This document shows, piece by piece, positions 19,101 through 27,916 of a DNA stretch of 64,000 nucleotides. How positions within the stretch are numbered: position 1 is the stretch's first letter; each line of letters begins with the position of its first letter. Position numbers and translations under genes: made by a program. The stretch is from Vibrio sp. S17_S38. GTDB taxonomy: Bacteria; Pseudomonadota; Gammaproteobacteria; Enterobacterales; Vibrionaceae. The notes under the pieces were generated by a model. The model was given only the letters and a program-made list of their open reading frames with translations, was not told the origin of the DNA and made no database searches. The stretch lies in assembly GCF_014694375.1 (NCBI RefSeq), contig NZ_JAAUWW010000001.1, positions 186,001-250,000 of the forward strand. Direction: 5' to 3'.

Positions 19101-19612
19101 ACCGCCGATTCAATATGGGTGTCTTCGTCGATAGCCCCTTGAGTAATTTGACTGGTAGGAATAGAGGATACTTTCGACGTATCTATATTATAACTATGAA
19201 AATAATGTGATGAAAACGTCCAAATATGTCGATTGGAATAACCCACATTTTTAAATGATTCCGTATTAACCAAGTTTAATACTGCCTCACGTTTTCCTGA
19301 AGGTGGCATACGAAATAGCTTATTACCTTGGGAGAACCAAAAATTCCCTTCGGCATAGGTAAGATTTTCAGTACTAATATCAAAACTATTTTCGAATTTT
19401 TTAAGTAAATGCTGCCCATCGTAAAAATAAACATTATTACGAACATCCAGAATCCAAAAACCACCATTTTCATTCATGAACAGCTTTTTCGCAGTCAAAG
19501 ACTTCCCTTGAGTCTGGCTAGATAAAGGATAAAAAATTGAATTGGAATCTACTGCATTAACCGAAAATGAAATAAAGATTAATGCTAATAAGTTCATCAT
19601 GCGCAGAATCAC
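16145..19612 (-). CDS. tfoS: Chitin-responsive membrane regulator TfoS (AraC family)
   Basis: 1155-residue one-component regulator. A signal peptide (residues 1-20) leads into a periplasmic beta-propeller of about 600 residues with recurrent GxWIxTxxGL-type blades (for example RVWIGTDHGLYEY near 475), then a Y_Y_Y-like domain (about 650-725), one membrane helix at 733-754, a coiled region, a degenerate histidine-kinase ATPase-like segment (FDAVLNSLIASALIRS near 899; VQDIGSGI near 935), and an AraC-type DNA-binding domain at about 1055-1150 ending LGLTPSQFVGRA. This is the TfoS architecture: chitin oligosaccharides sensed in the periplasm, transcription of tfoR activated from the membrane. The start is GTG 19612 with AAGG seven bases upstream. 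The tfoR-like gene lies 280 bp beyond its stop. Confidence 0.92.
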   Translation of the reverse strand: MILRMMNLLALIFISFSVNAVDSNSIFYPLSSQTQGKSLTAKKLFMNENGGFWILDVRNNVYFYDGQHLLKKFENSFDISTENLTYAEGNFWFSQGNKLFRMPPSGKREAVLNLVNTESFKNVGYSNRHIWTFSSHYFHSYNIDTSKVSSIPTSQITQGAIDEDTHIESAVFVHDQWVIATKNAIFSFNSNGVKRLTFNQHSTVYQLYYDQRRERILVATDRGLDVMNASDWTLLFRLKSEGVMSVAITATDYWIGTKNGLLIYNLKKKYISKVNANYQDDYSLPSNQIFDLELDNQDGIWIATARGVSYYSLRSHLFKRARFGSEVGQVPVGTINDMLLNNEGGSWLATTTGLYLIHFLENSQYTPKVEKIMDGDIRSIVALKGQYWVSNKNKLWRVDPITYQSRLVNLTPGLFDAPITHLSVDASETLWISTNTGLYRYFPANHYVNRFGLSWMQDDSYDSVITDLYSDQQGRVWIGTDHGLYEYRNGQILFDVFSADFGGTNSISQFSDKTLWAVNNYGVISIDIAKNHVTRVPLKYGNSAALCVASSVDGTWLTSIKGISFYNASGLLQAHFPPPFGIVSNEFLLDACTVSPNGKQLLLGSKLGIVKLSTQQLLNIHPPENDILVGGVLLDRSRVIVAPNPKQELHFDYGRSLTFLVGVLPDFDVPNLQYRLLGGEKQNWESLQGSQLAFNHLSPGLYTLEFQTLSKIGSSEKNIQYRFIIDKPWYLSGWFTLLIVGGILLLLVSIFAWRAKAMVSSNVRLRRLISLKTAQLKHQSQLLISSNALLRRQAKTRELLTKEVCREAGKSIQDIQNSIHSYSDSQQRQALQQSLNHLEQINLIHSSGEEFTLPQGKMVSLVIKAIAQVWQVDAKKAGVQLEVQDNTPDCMVRVCYANFDAVLNSLIASALIRSYQNQSVILTATLVDCDLQIIVQDIGSGIIESEILAYEAQEFGLDILPITKKSMDSTLSSISELVHQSGGILTFNTNKLSHITSMVVTWPVDSHELSAVTNNDRLTSEFQGYKSKRLPVSNLSQCKGFGDNLNFKDDWLDKVYCLVGIHYSNPEFSTSSAAKLLFVSERSLQRKFKDLTDHSFMEYLTQYRLEKACEMLMSGHKIADTAFESGFNDPSYFSQRFKNHLGLTPSQFVGRALQE

Positions 19613-19758
19613 AAGTAAGCCTTACAATAGAAGTAATTTAAGAAGAAGCTTCAGCGCTGGTGTTTTTGTATCATATTTCGCGCGATTAAATATGTTGATT
19701 GAATTTATACTACTTCACCAGTACAAGAAAGGACAATGCTCTATTTAAAGATGAATAT

Positions 19759-21051
19759 TCAAATGGGATCACGCATTTTATCAATGAACGCTTGGCTATT
19801 ACGCTGAAATTGAGATAGTTGCGACGCACTTAGAGCAGTAGCGTCAGGAAGAGGTACGAGCATCGGATTGACAGGTAAATTGTTTTGTCTTAATTCATAA
19901 TGCAAATGAGGCCCAGTCGTTCGACCAGTATTACCAGAAAGCGCGATAATTTCTCCTTTACTGATGTGTTGACCTTCCTCGACTAAAATTTCACTTAAAT
20001 GCAAATACCGAGAGCTATAAATAGGGCCATTTTGGAGCACAATATAAAGACCCGCTAATGGATGCTCCCCCACCCTCACTACTTTACCATCTCCCGTAGA
20101 CAAAACCGGACTCCCCGTAGGCACAGCAAAATCAGTACCATAATGCGGTGCTTCTATATGAGTAACTGGATTGATACGATGTGAATTAAAAGCGGAGCTC
20201 ACTCGATACGAATGCTCTAAAGGAAGCCGGTTCAATGATTTTTGATTACTTGTTCCATTGGGGCGATAAAAATGGCCATCTGTATTTCGGAGCAGCACCC
20301 ACTCTTGTTTATTGTTGTAATAGCGTATCGCCTCCACTTGACCGTCATCTATCACTTGTGAACCAGCATAATGTTGAGAAATAGCCACCTTATATTTGTC
20401 ACCCAACCGAGCTTGATGAGTAATATCTATATCCCAAAATAAAGCTCGGTATATTGTCTGAATTTGCGATGGTGTTAGCCCGTTCAATGAAGCCGAATGA
20501 TAAAAATTCCCCGTTACAATACCGCTGATGATGTTGGTTTTCGATTTCCCTTTTATACGTACTGGACGGTAAATAAATTGAGCATCGTGCCATGTATACA
20601 GGCTCACCAAACTCGGCGTTCGGTATATTGATAGCGACTCCATTTTACCTGATGCATTCAATTGCCATTCAACCACTTGACCATTTTTAAGCTGTAGAGC
20701 CGTGGCATTAGCTTTAATAAGATCAAGTAAATCATTCGCAGCTAAACCATATAAATCAAATAGGGTTTTTATACTCTGACCATAAGTGACAACATGAGTA
20801 TGCGTCACTACCTTATTTACAAATTCGAGGTTACGGTCTTCTCCCAAAAAAGCAGGGTCATCCCTAGCAATGACCTCATCATAAGGCTCACTTTGATCTT
20901 GCTTATTATTACTACTCTGGTCAGATGTGGAGGGCAAGCCAAGCCAGAATACAGTGATGAATACAATAGCGACTAATCCACTCAAAAAGAAACAACACCG
21001 CCGGATAAGGCGATGTTGCTTATATCTATTAAGTGAGTGACGATCTAACAA
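19759..21051 (-). CDS. M23 family peptidoglycan endopeptidase (MepM/Shy type)
   Basis: 430-residue zinc endopeptidase predicted to cleave D-Ala-mDAP crosslinks in the periplasm. It has a cytoplasmic basic start, one N-terminal membrane helix at about 22-41, an OapA/LysM-like region (HVVTYGQSIKTLFDLYGL near 90), and a C-terminal LytM domain with HYGTDFAVP (H-X3-D) and HLHYELR (HXH), the four zinc ligands. It begins ten bases after the znuA stop on the same strand, so it is probably co-transcribed from the Zur-controlled promoter. MepM is linked to znuA in Escherichia coli too, but divergence and operon structure vary. Confidence 0.88.
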   Translation of the reverse strand: MLDRHSLNRYKQHRLIRRCCFFLSGLVAIVFITVFWLGLPSTSDQSSNNKQDQSEPYDEVIARDDPAFLGEDRNLEFVNKVVTHTHVVTYGQSIKTLFDLYGLAANDLLDLIKANATALQLKNGQVVEWQLNASGKMESLSIYRTPSLVSLYTWHDAQFIYRPVRIKGKSKTNIISGIVTGNFYHSASLNGLTPSQIQTIYRALFWDIDITHQARLGDKYKVAISQHYAGSQVIDDGQVEAIRYYNNKQEWVLLRNTDGHFYRPNGTSNQKSLNRLPLEHSYRVSSAFNSHRINPVTHIEAPHYGTDFAVPTGSPVLSTGDGKVVRVGEHPLAGLYIVLQNGPIYSSRYLHLSEILVEEGQHISKGEIIALSGNTGRTTGPHLHYELRQNNLPVNPMLVPLPDATALSASQLSQFQRNSQAFIDKMRDPI

Positions 21052-21060
21052 AGATAAACC

Positions 21061-22044
21061 CTAACGTGTAAGACAAGTTGAGAAACTATGCCCTAAATCT
21101 TGTAGAAAGGTAAAGTATGAACCTTGTTTAATTGGATAATCGGTTGCTAAAGGATCTAACGAGCCATGCTTTACATTTGTCCCACGGGTAACAGACTCTA
21201 TTACCGCTGGGGTAAATTGAGGCTCAGAGAAAACACAGTATGCTTTATCCGATTGTAATGCCGTTCTAATCGTAATTAAGGTTTTTGCACCTGGACGGCG
21301 ATCGGGTGAAACCGTGAAATGACCTAAGTTATTCAAACCAAAATAATTTTCATAGTAGCTGTATGCATCATGAAATACATAATAACCATGACTTTTAACT
21401 GGTGCTAACTCTTGTTTAATCTCTGAAATCGTAGCAGATAGATGGGAAACAAATGCTTGATAGTTTTTCTCATATTCCGCCTGATGTTTAGGATCAATCG
21501 CAATTAACTTATCACTAATCACTTTTGCCATCTGTTGTGCTTGTTCTGGACCAAGCCATAAATGCGGATTGTAATTACCGTGATGGTGGTGGCCATCATC
21601 ATGCTCGTGTTCATCATGCGTAACATGATCATGATCGTCATGACTTGCATGATCATCATGCGACTTATGTTCATGCTCTTCTTCACCATAGGTTAGCTTG
21701 GTAATATCAGGCGATTGATCGAGCTGTAACGTGTTGGCATTCCCCTTTAACGCACTTTCAAGAAAAGATTCCAAACCTGGTCCAACCCATACAAATAAAT
21801 CGGCATCCTTTATTTTTCTCATATCTGAGGGACGTAATGCGTAATCATGTGGTGAGGCATTAGAACTAAGTAGCACCTGTGTATCAGTGACCCCTAGCGT
21901 TATCTCTTGCGTAATTAATTGCAATGGCTTTATCGATGTCATCACCGATAGCTTAGCCTCTTGGCTCATAACCTGAGCCGAAGACAGTAGCAAAACCATT
22001 GAAATGGTCATTTTCATCCATTTATTTCCCATATTTTGGTGCAT
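21061..22044 (-). CDS. znuA: Periplasmic zinc-binding protein ZnuA
   Basis: 327-residue cluster A-I substrate-binding protein of the ZnuABC importer. It has a signal peptide ending near AQVMSQEAK, and a His/Asp-rich loop at about residues 122-165 typical of zinc-specific members. Likely metal ligands are in SPHDYALRP, YNPHLWLGP, YVFHDAYSY and the Glu/Asp near FSEPQFTP. GGAG seven bases upstream supports ATG 22044. It is divergent from znuCB over a Zur box and is followed closely by the M23 endopeptidase gene. Confidence 0.95.
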   Translation of the reverse strand: MHQNMGNKWMKMTISMVLLLSSAQVMSQEAKLSVMTSIKPLQLITQEITLGVTDTQVLLSSNASPHDYALRPSDMRKIKDADLFVWVGPGLESFLESALKGNANTLQLDQSPDITKLTYGEEEHEHKSHDDHASHDDHDHVTHDEHEHDDGHHHHGNYNPHLWLGPEQAQQMAKVISDKLIAIDPKHQAEYEKNYQAFVSHLSATISEIKQELAPVKSHGYYVFHDAYSYYENYFGLNNLGHFTVSPDRRPGAKTLITIRTALQSDKAYCVFSEPQFTPAVIESVTRGTNVKHGSLDPLATDYPIKQGSYFTFLQDLGHSFSTCLTR

Positions 22045-22135
22045 TAACCTTCTCCATTGTATAAATTACCCTCCCAGTGTGAGAGATAATCTAAGTGATC
22101 TGAATGATAAAAGTGAGCATTGGTAAATCTCGATA

Positions 22136-22158
22136 TCAATGTTACTATATAACATAAC
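22136..22158. promoter_or_regulatory. Zur box between znuA and znuC
   Basis: ATGTTA at 22139-22144 and TAACAT at 22150-22155 with a 5-base centre CTATA reproduce the gammaproteobacterial Zur palindrome arms and spacing. Its location between the divergent znuA and znuC starts is the known one. It also argues against any znuC start upstream of 22181. Confidence 0.88.
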
Positions 22159-22180
22159 AATTATTCAAGTTGGTTTAAGC

Positions 22181-22984
22181 ATGTCTGATTTAATTCATTT
22201 ACAAGACGTCACAGTGAAGTTTCACGATAAGGATGTGTTGAGTAATATTAATTTAACCGTCAAAAAGGGGCAGATCACAACCTTAATCGGTCCAAATGGT
22301 GCAGGGAAATCCACTCTAGTTAAAGTGATGCTAGGCCTACATAAAACCTATTCTGGCACGATGTCGAGAATGAAAAATCTACGTATTGGGTATGTTCCTC
22401 AAAAGCTTAAACTCAACGATAGCTTACCACTCACTGTCGATCGTTTTTTACGGCTAGCCGGTCGCTATAGCGCTCAAGAGCGATTAGAGTCTTTACGTTT
22501 AGTTGGTGCTGAAAATTTAGAATTAAACGATATGCATAAACTTTCTGGCGGTGAGAATCAGAGAGTTTTATTAGCAAGAGCCTTATTACAACGACCTGAT
22601 TTATTAGTATTAGATGAGCCTGCACAAGGGGTTGATGTCCAAGGTCAAATTGAACTCTATACGCTAATCAATACTATTCGCCAACGATTTGGGTGTGCTG
22701 TATTTATGGTTTCACATGACTTACACCTTGTAATGGCGCAAACCGATGAGGTCATTTGCCTGCAGCATCATATCTGCTGTTCTGGCGCACCGGAAGCCAT
22801 AACCAAGCACCCTTCTTATATCGCGATGTTTGGTCAAACAGCAAAAGATACTTTAGCATTTTATCATCACGAACATCATCACCACCATGACTTATCCGGT
22901 GAAGCAGTTGACGGTGATCCGGAAAGTTGTGACCATTCTCATTGCTCGCATAACTCAACACATAACCACAATCACGGGCATTAA
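22181..22984 (+). CDS. znuC: Zinc ABC transporter ATPase ZnuC
   Basis: 267-residue ABC ATPase energising zinc import. It shows Walker A GPNGAGKST, signature LSGGENQR, Walker B LLVLDEPAQGVD and the switch His in VSHDLH. The C-terminus (about residues 225-267) is rich in histidine, a cytosolic metal-binding tail seen in some ZnuC proteins. The frame is open to 22139, but that would run through the Zur box, so ATG 22181 is chosen. znuB follows after three bases. Confidence 0.95.
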   Translation: MSDLIHLQDVTVKFHDKDVLSNINLTVKKGQITTLIGPNGAGKSTLVKVMLGLHKTYSGTMSRMKNLRIGYVPQKLKLNDSLPLTVDRFLRLAGRYSAQERLESLRLVGAENLELNDMHKLSGGENQRVLLARALLQRPDLLVLDEPAQGVDVQGQIELYTLINTIRQRFGCAVFMVSHDLHLVMAQTDEVICLQHHICCSGAPEAITKHPSYIAMFGQTAKDTLAFYHHEHHHHHDLSGEAVDGDPESCDHSHCSHNSTHNHNHGH

Positions 22985-22987
22985 TCT

Positions 22988-23773
22988 ATGTTTGATATTC
23001 TTTTTCCTTCCATTATTGCAGGCTTAGGTATTGCTATAATCGCCGGCCCTTTAGGCTCATTGGTGGTATGGCGCAAGATGGCCTATTTTGGCGATACTTT
23101 GGCCCATGCCTCATTACTTGGCTTAGCATTAGGTTTTTTATTCGATGTAAATCTCTATCTTTCTCTTGTCGTTTGTTGCCTTGCTATCGCATTAATTTTA
23201 GCCACACTACAAGAACAAAAAGTGGTCGCAACCGATACCTTACTCGGAATTTTAGCGCACAGTTCATTGTCGCTCGGCTTGGTTGCAGTAAGCTTTCTAG
23301 ATAATGTTCGTGTTGATTTAATGAGCTATTTATTTGGCGATTTGCTGGCAGTCTCGCCTTCTGACTTAATCTTCATTTATCTCGGAGGATTGGTCATTCT
23401 CGCTCTCTTAACGTATTTTTGGCGACCTTTATTATCGTCATCAATCAGTGAAGAGTTAGCGGGTGTAGAAGGTGTTAATGTACCTTTAATGCGGGTGGTA
23501 TTAATGTTGTTAGTAGGTTTAGTGATTGCGGTCGGCATGAAGTTTGTCGGAGCACTGATTATCACTTCATTATTAATTATACCTGCAGCAACCGCACGTC
23601 GCTTTGCACGAACGCCAGAGCAAATGGCAATTGGGGCATCATGCATTGGTGTGGTTTCTGTCTTCTCAGGCTTAAGCCTTTCATGGTTTTATGACACACC
23701 TGCGGGGCCATCGGTAGTCATTTCAGCAGCGGCCTTATTTATGCTCAGTCAGTTCAAAAAATCTAACGCCTGA
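22988..23773 (+). CDS. znuB: Zinc ABC transporter permease ZnuB
   Basis: 261-residue ABC-3 family inner-membrane permease with about eight hydrophobic helices. Conserved features are [19 protein letters not shown] near residue 28 and [17 protein letters not shown] near 192. It follows znuC by three bases, so both are translated from one mRNA under the Zur box. Confidence 0.95.
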   Translation: MFDILFPSIIAGLGIAIIAGPLGSLVVWRKMAYFGDTLAHASLLGLALGFLFDVNLYLSLVVCCLAIALILATLQEQKVVATDTLLGILAHSSLSLGLVAVSFLDNVRVDLMSYLFGDLLAVSPSDLIFIYLGGLVILALLTYFWRPLLSSSISEELAGVEGVNVPLMRVVLMLLVGLVIAVGMKFVGALIITSLLIIPAATARRFARTPEQMAIGASCIGVVSVFSGLSLSWFYDTPAGPSVVISAAALFMLSQFKKSNA

Positions 23774-23820
23774 TGAATTTAAGGTGCATAGTCAGCACGA
23801 ATTTATCACTAAAAACAAAT

Positions 23821-23851
23821 TAGCCGGTCTACCAATAACGTAGTCCGGCTA
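23821..23851. terminator. Hairpin between znuB and VOC gene
   Basis: TAGCCGG and CCGGCTA with an inner TAC/GTA pairing and a 6-7 base loop. T tracts on both sides are weak, so it is a plausible but not strong terminator for the convergent genes. Confidence 0.5.
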
Positions 23852-23864
23852 TTACAAATAGTAC

Positions 23865-24242
23865 TTATCCCATTCGATGGGTTCCGCATAGTTTATTACC
23901 TGCAGGATCGCGTAGGTAAGCTAAATACAAATGCCCCGCATCACCATTGCGCTCACCCGGAGGCTGTTCACAAGCCGTGCCGCCATTCGCTAAACCCGCC
24001 TCATGCCAAGCATGCACCAACTCAGGATTAGCAATTGAAAAGCCAAAAGTTGATCCATTGCCGTGAGTAGCCACTTCACCATTAATAGGCTTAGTTAGGA
24101 TAAATACTCCAGTAGGAGCGATATAAATACAACGCTCACCACGAATAACCCCTGGTTCATATCCCAACGTTCCTAAAATTGCATCATAAAATTTCTTTGA
24201 CGCATCAATATCATTGGCACCAAGCATAATGTGACTGAACAT
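23865..24242 (-). CDS. VOC (glyoxalase/bleomycin-resistance) family protein
   Basis: 125-residue single-domain VOC protein. It begins MFSHIMLGANDIDASKKFYDA, the standard first beta-alpha unit with a metal-ligand His, and ends YLAYLRDPAGNKLCGTHRM, the paired RDPxGN motif. The substrate cannot be assigned; many relatives are lactoylglutathione-lyase-like and uncharacterised. AAAGGA eight bases upstream supports ATG 24242 over a longer frame that would cross the sucD terminator. Confidence 0.85.
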   Translation of the reverse strand: MFSHIMLGANDIDASKKFYDAILGTLGYEPGVIRGERCIYIAPTGVFILTKPINGEVATHGNGSTFGFSIANPELVHAWHEAGLANGGTACEQPPGERNGDAGHLYLAYLRDPAGNKLCGTHRMG

Positions 24243-24304
24243 AAGTGAATCCTTTGTTATGAATAATTGGAGCTCTACTTTAACCAGTATTAAAAGCAAA
24301 GCAA

Positions 24305-24331
24305 ATAAAAAGGCCATCCGAAGATGACCTT
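24305..24331 (-). terminator. sucD terminator
   Basis: AAGGTCATC TTCG GATGGCCTT read on the minus strand, with a UUCG loop followed by TTTATTT. It closes the sdh-suc transcript 32 bp after the sucD stop. Confidence 0.88.
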
Positions 24332-24362
24332 ATATTTATGACTTTACATGAAATAAATTCAC

Positions 24363-25235
24363 TTACCAGCCAGTCACTTCTTTCAATGCTTCACCGATCT
24401 CAGCAAGAGACTTCGTGGTTTTAACGCCAGCAGCTTCAAGTGCTGCAAATTTATCTTCAGCAGTACCTTTACCGCCAGAGATAATTGCGCCAGCATGACC
24501 CATACGCTTACCAGCAGGAGCAGTAACACCTGCAATATAAGAGACAACTGGCTTCGTCACGTGAGCTTTGATATAAGCAGCCGCTTCTTCTTCTGCTGTA
24601 CCACCAATTTCACCAATCATTACGATTGCTTCTGTCGCTGGATCGTTTTGGAACATTTCCAATACGTCGATGAAATTAGTCCCAGGAATTGGATCGCCAC
24701 CAATACCAACACAAGTTGATTGCCCAAAACCAGCATCTGTCGTTTGCTTAACCGCTTCGTACGTTAATGTACCTGAGCGAGAAACAATACCAACACGGCC
24801 TGGTTTATGAATATGGCCAGGCATGATGCCGATTTTACATTCTCCAGGAGTGATCACGCCTGGGCAGTTAGGCCCGATCATGCGAACACCGGTTTCTTCA
24901 AGCTTCACTTTTACATCTAGCATATCCAGTGTTGGTATACCTTCAGTAATAGTAACAATAAGCTCGATACCAGCATCAATGGCTTCTAAAATTGCATCTT
25001 TACAAAATGCAGCCGGTACATAGATAACTGTTGCCGTCGCGCCAGTCACTTCAACCGCTTCACGTACTGTATTAAATACAGGAAGGCCAAGATGAGTAGT
25101 TCCGCCTTTACCAGGAGAAACACCACCGACCATCTGTGTGCCGTAATCAATTGCTTGCTCTGAGTGGAATGTACCTTGACCGCCAGTAAAACCTTGGCAA
25201 ATAACTTTAGTATCTTTATTAATTAGAACAGACAT
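24363..25235 (-). CDS. sucD: Succinyl-CoA synthetase alpha subunit
   Basis: 290-residue subunit that binds CoA and carries the phosphohistidine; it converts succinyl-CoA to succinate with nucleotide triphosphate formation. Visible are the CoA-binding Rossmann motif [10 protein letters not shown] near residue 15, GPNCPG near 122 and the active-site [14 protein letters not shown] with the phosphorylated His near residue 247. Its start overlaps the sucC stop by one base. Last gene of the sdhCDAB-sucABCD series. Confidence 0.97.
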   Translation of the reverse strand: MSVLINKDTKVICQGFTGGQGTFHSEQAIDYGTQMVGGVSPGKGGTTHLGLPVFNTVREAVEVTGATATVIYVPAAFCKDAILEAIDAGIELIVTITEGIPTLDMLDVKVKLEETGVRMIGPNCPGVITPGECKIGIMPGHIHKPGRVGIVSRSGTLTYEAVKQTTDAGFGQSTCVGIGGDPIPGTNFIDVLEMFQNDPATEAIVMIGEIGGTAEEEAAAYIKAHVTKPVVSYIAGVTAPAGKRMGHAGAIISGGKGTAEDKFAALEAAGVKTTKSLAEIGEALKEVTGW

Positions 25236-26401
25236 TATTTGCCCTCCGCCGCTTTAACTACTTGAACTGCTGCATCTTTCAGAGATGTCGCAGCAATAAT
25301 ATCTAAACCTGATTTTGCTAGAACTTCACGGCCTAGCTCAGCATTTGTCCCTTCAAGGCGAACCACAACAGGCACTTCAACACCGACTTCTTTTACAGCA
25401 CCAATAATACCTTCAGCTATCATGTCACAACGCACGATACCACCGAAAATATTCACTAAAACCGCTTTTACATTTTCATCAGAAAGAATGATTTTAAATG
25501 CTTCAGCAACGCGCTCTTTGGTTGCGCCGCCGCCTACATCAAGGAAGTTGGCTGGTTTGCCACCATGCAGGTTAACAATATCCATGGTTCCCATTGCAAG
25601 GCCAGCACCATTAACCATGCAACCAACGTTACCATCTAGCGCAACATAGTTTAATTCGTATTGTGCTGCATGTGCTTCACGCTCATCTTCTTGAGATGAA
25701 TCATGCATATCGCGCAGTTTAGGTTGGCGGTACATTGCATTCGAATCGATACTGATCTTTCCATCAAGACACAATAAATCGCCAGCACCCGTAACCACAA
25801 GTGGGTTAATTTCTAAAAGTGCTAAGTCGTATTGTGAAAACATCTTACCAAGCCCCATAAAAATCTGAGTAAATTGCTTGATTTGATTACCTTTAAGACC
25901 AAGTTTGAACGCAAGTTCACGACCTTGATAAGCTTGTGGGCCAACCAGTGGATCAATAGCAGCTTTATGGATCAACTCTGGAGTTTCTTCTGCCACTTTC
26001 TCAATTTCCACACCACCTTCTGTTGATGCCATGAAAACAATGCGACGTGAACCACGGTCAACTACCGCACCAAGATATAGTTCATTAGCAATGTCAGAAG
26101 CTTCTTCTACCAAGATTTTAGTGACCGGTTGGCCTTTTGCATCTGTTTGATAAGTCACTAGGTTTTTACCTAACCACTTCTGTGCGAACTCTTTAACACC
26201 ATCTTTAGTGTCATGTAGTTCAACACCACCAGCTTTACCGCGCCCGCCAGCGTGAACCTGACATTTTACAACTTTCTTAGCCGTCGTAATACGACCCGCC
26301 GCTTCATAAGCTTCAAGTGGAGTATTGCAAGCAAAACCTTCTGGTACTGGCAATCCGAATTCAGCAAACAATTGTTTGGCTTGATATTCATGCAAATTCA
26401 T
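25235..26401 (-). CDS. sucC: Succinyl-CoA synthetase beta subunit
   Basis: 388-residue subunit with an N-terminal ATP-grasp domain ([35 protein letters not shown] near 46) and a C-terminal CoA-ligase domain containing NFLDVGGGA and [10 protein letters not shown]. Length is the normal 388. It is separated from sucB by 165 bp that contain an interrupted inverted repeat. Confidence 0.97.
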   Translation of the reverse strand: MNLHEYQAKQLFAEFGLPVPEGFACNTPLEAYEAAGRITTAKKVVKCQVHAGGRGKAGGVELHDTKDGVKEFAQKWLGKNLVTYQTDAKGQPVTKILVEEASDIANELYLGAVVDRGSRRIVFMASTEGGVEIEKVAEETPELIHKAAIDPLVGPQAYQGRELAFKLGLKGNQIKQFTQIFMGLGKMFSQYDLALLEINPLVVTGAGDLLCLDGKISIDSNAMYRQPKLRDMHDSSQEDEREAHAAQYELNYVALDGNVGCMVNGAGLAMGTMDIVNLHGGKPANFLDVGGGATKERVAEAFKIILSDENVKAVLVNIFGGIVRCDMIAEGIIGAVKEVGVEVPVVVRLEGTNAELGREVLAKSGLDIIAATSLKDAAVQVVKAAEGK

Positions 26402-26494
26402 AGTGTGACTTCCGTTTGTTTATCCGTTAGGGATTATTATTTCCATTAGCATTTACACTAAAATGCTACGTCGTAGGTGTACTTTAGGTGGTAC

Positions 26495-26552
26495 TTATCT
26501 GATATGGGAATCGACCAAGTTTAAATCTTTTATTAAAAATTACCACTTGGTC
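26495..26552. repeat. Interrupted inverted repeat between sucB and sucC
   Basis: ATCTGATAT plus TCGACCAAGT on the left (split by GGGAA) pair with ACTTGGTCGATATCAGAT on the right over a roughly 14-base AT-rich loop. It begins about 14 bp after the sucB stop on the coding strand. No T tract follows, so read-through into sucC is expected; a role in mRNA end protection or processing is possible. Confidence 0.65.
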
Positions 26553-26566
26553 GATATCAGATTCGC

Positions 26567-27772
26567 TTATACGTCGAGTAATAAGCGAGCTGGATCTTCC
26601 AGCAATTCTTTAATCGTCACTAAAAAGCCCACTGACTCACGGCCATCAATTAGACGGTGATCATAAGACAGTGCTAAATACATCATCGGCAATATTTCAA
26701 CTTTTCCATCTACCGCCATTGGACGATCTTGGATCTTATGCATACCTAAAATAGCCGCTTGTGGCGGGTTAATAATAGGGGTAGACATTAATGAACCAAA
26801 CACACCACCATTAGTGATAGTGAAATTACCGCCCATTAGATCTTCAACTTGAAGCTTCCCATCACGGCCTTTAATCGCTAGCTCTTTGATGCCTTTTTCA
26901 ATGTCCGCAAAACCAAGTAAATCACAGTCTTTTAGTACTGGTGTAACAAGGCCACGTGGGGTTGACACTGCCATACTGATATCAAAATAGTTATGATAAA
27001 CAATATCCTCACCATCAATTGATGCATTTACTTCAGGGTAGCGTTTCAGAGCTTCTGTTACGGCTTTAACATAAAAAGACATAAACCCAAGACGAGTATC
27101 ATGACGCTTTTCAAATTGGTCTTTATACTGAGCACGAAGATCCATGATAGGTTTCATGTTCACTTCATTGAATGTTGTTAGCATCGCAGTACTGTTTTTC
27201 GCTTCCAGTAGACGTTTCGCCACTGTTTTACGTAAACGAGTCATCGGTACACGTTTTTGAGTACGCGCTGCCGCTGGTGCATCTATTGGAGCACTTTCTT
27301 TTGCTGTAGATTTTGACGTGTTCGCAAGGTGAGCATCAACATCTTCACGCGTAATACGACCACCAACACCACTGCCTTTAACTTGTGATACTTCCAAATT
27401 ATGCTCTGCCATTAAACGGCGAACCGCAGGGCTTAGCGCATCATTGGTTTCTTCTGATAACGTTGCAGTGTGGCGTTTATCCGGAGAAGATTGAGTTGAT
27501 TCTGTTTTATCTTTAGTTGGTTCACCTGCCACGGCGCCAGGCTTTAGCTTCGCCAGCAATTGTTTAGAAAGCACTGTCGCCCCTTCTACTTCAATGATGG
27601 CTTCTAATACGCCATCTTCTGGTGCTGGCACTTCTAAAATAACTTTATCTGTTTCGATTTCAACTAAGATATCGTCACGAGAAACTACATCGCCAGGCTG
27701 TTTGTGCCATGTCGCTACCGTTGCATCGGCAACTGATTCTGGTAGGTCTGGAACAAGAATTTCAATTGTCAT
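26567..27772 (-). CDS. sucB: 2-oxoglutarate dehydrogenase E2 (dihydrolipoyl succinyltransferase)
   Basis: 401-residue core of the 2-oxoglutarate dehydrogenase complex. One lipoyl domain at residues 1-75 with the lipoylated Lys in [10 protein letters not shown], a Pro/Ala/Ser/Thr-rich linker, a peripheral-subunit-binding domain near 110-145 ([16 protein letters not shown]), and the catalytic domain ending with [13 protein letters not shown], which holds the active His and Asp. It follows sucA by about 144 bp. Confidence 0.97.
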   Translation of the reverse strand: MTIEILVPDLPESVADATVATWHKQPGDVVSRDDILVEIETDKVILEVPAPEDGVLEAIIEVEGATVLSKQLLAKLKPGAVAGEPTKDKTESTQSSPDKRHTATLSEETNDALSPAVRRLMAEHNLEVSQVKGSGVGGRITREDVDAHLANTSKSTAKESAPIDAPAAARTQKRVPMTRLRKTVAKRLLEAKNSTAMLTTFNEVNMKPIMDLRAQYKDQFEKRHDTRLGFMSFYVKAVTEALKRYPEVNASIDGEDIVYHNYFDISMAVSTPRGLVTPVLKDCDLLGFADIEKGIKELAIKGRDGKLQVEDLMGGNFTITNGGVFGSLMSTPIINPPQAAILGMHKIQDRPMAVDGKVEILPMMYLALSYDHRLIDGRESVGFLVTIKELLEDPARLLLDV

Positions 27773-27916
27773 AATCTGTCTTATCCTTTTGAGCTGATGT
27801 GATGTTAGCCTGCTATTTAGCGAGCGCTAACACTCAATTATTCGTTCAGCCAATGGTAATCAATACCACTGGCAATCACCGTTAAAAAATCAAGCACTAC
27901 TTAAAAGCTAGCTAAA

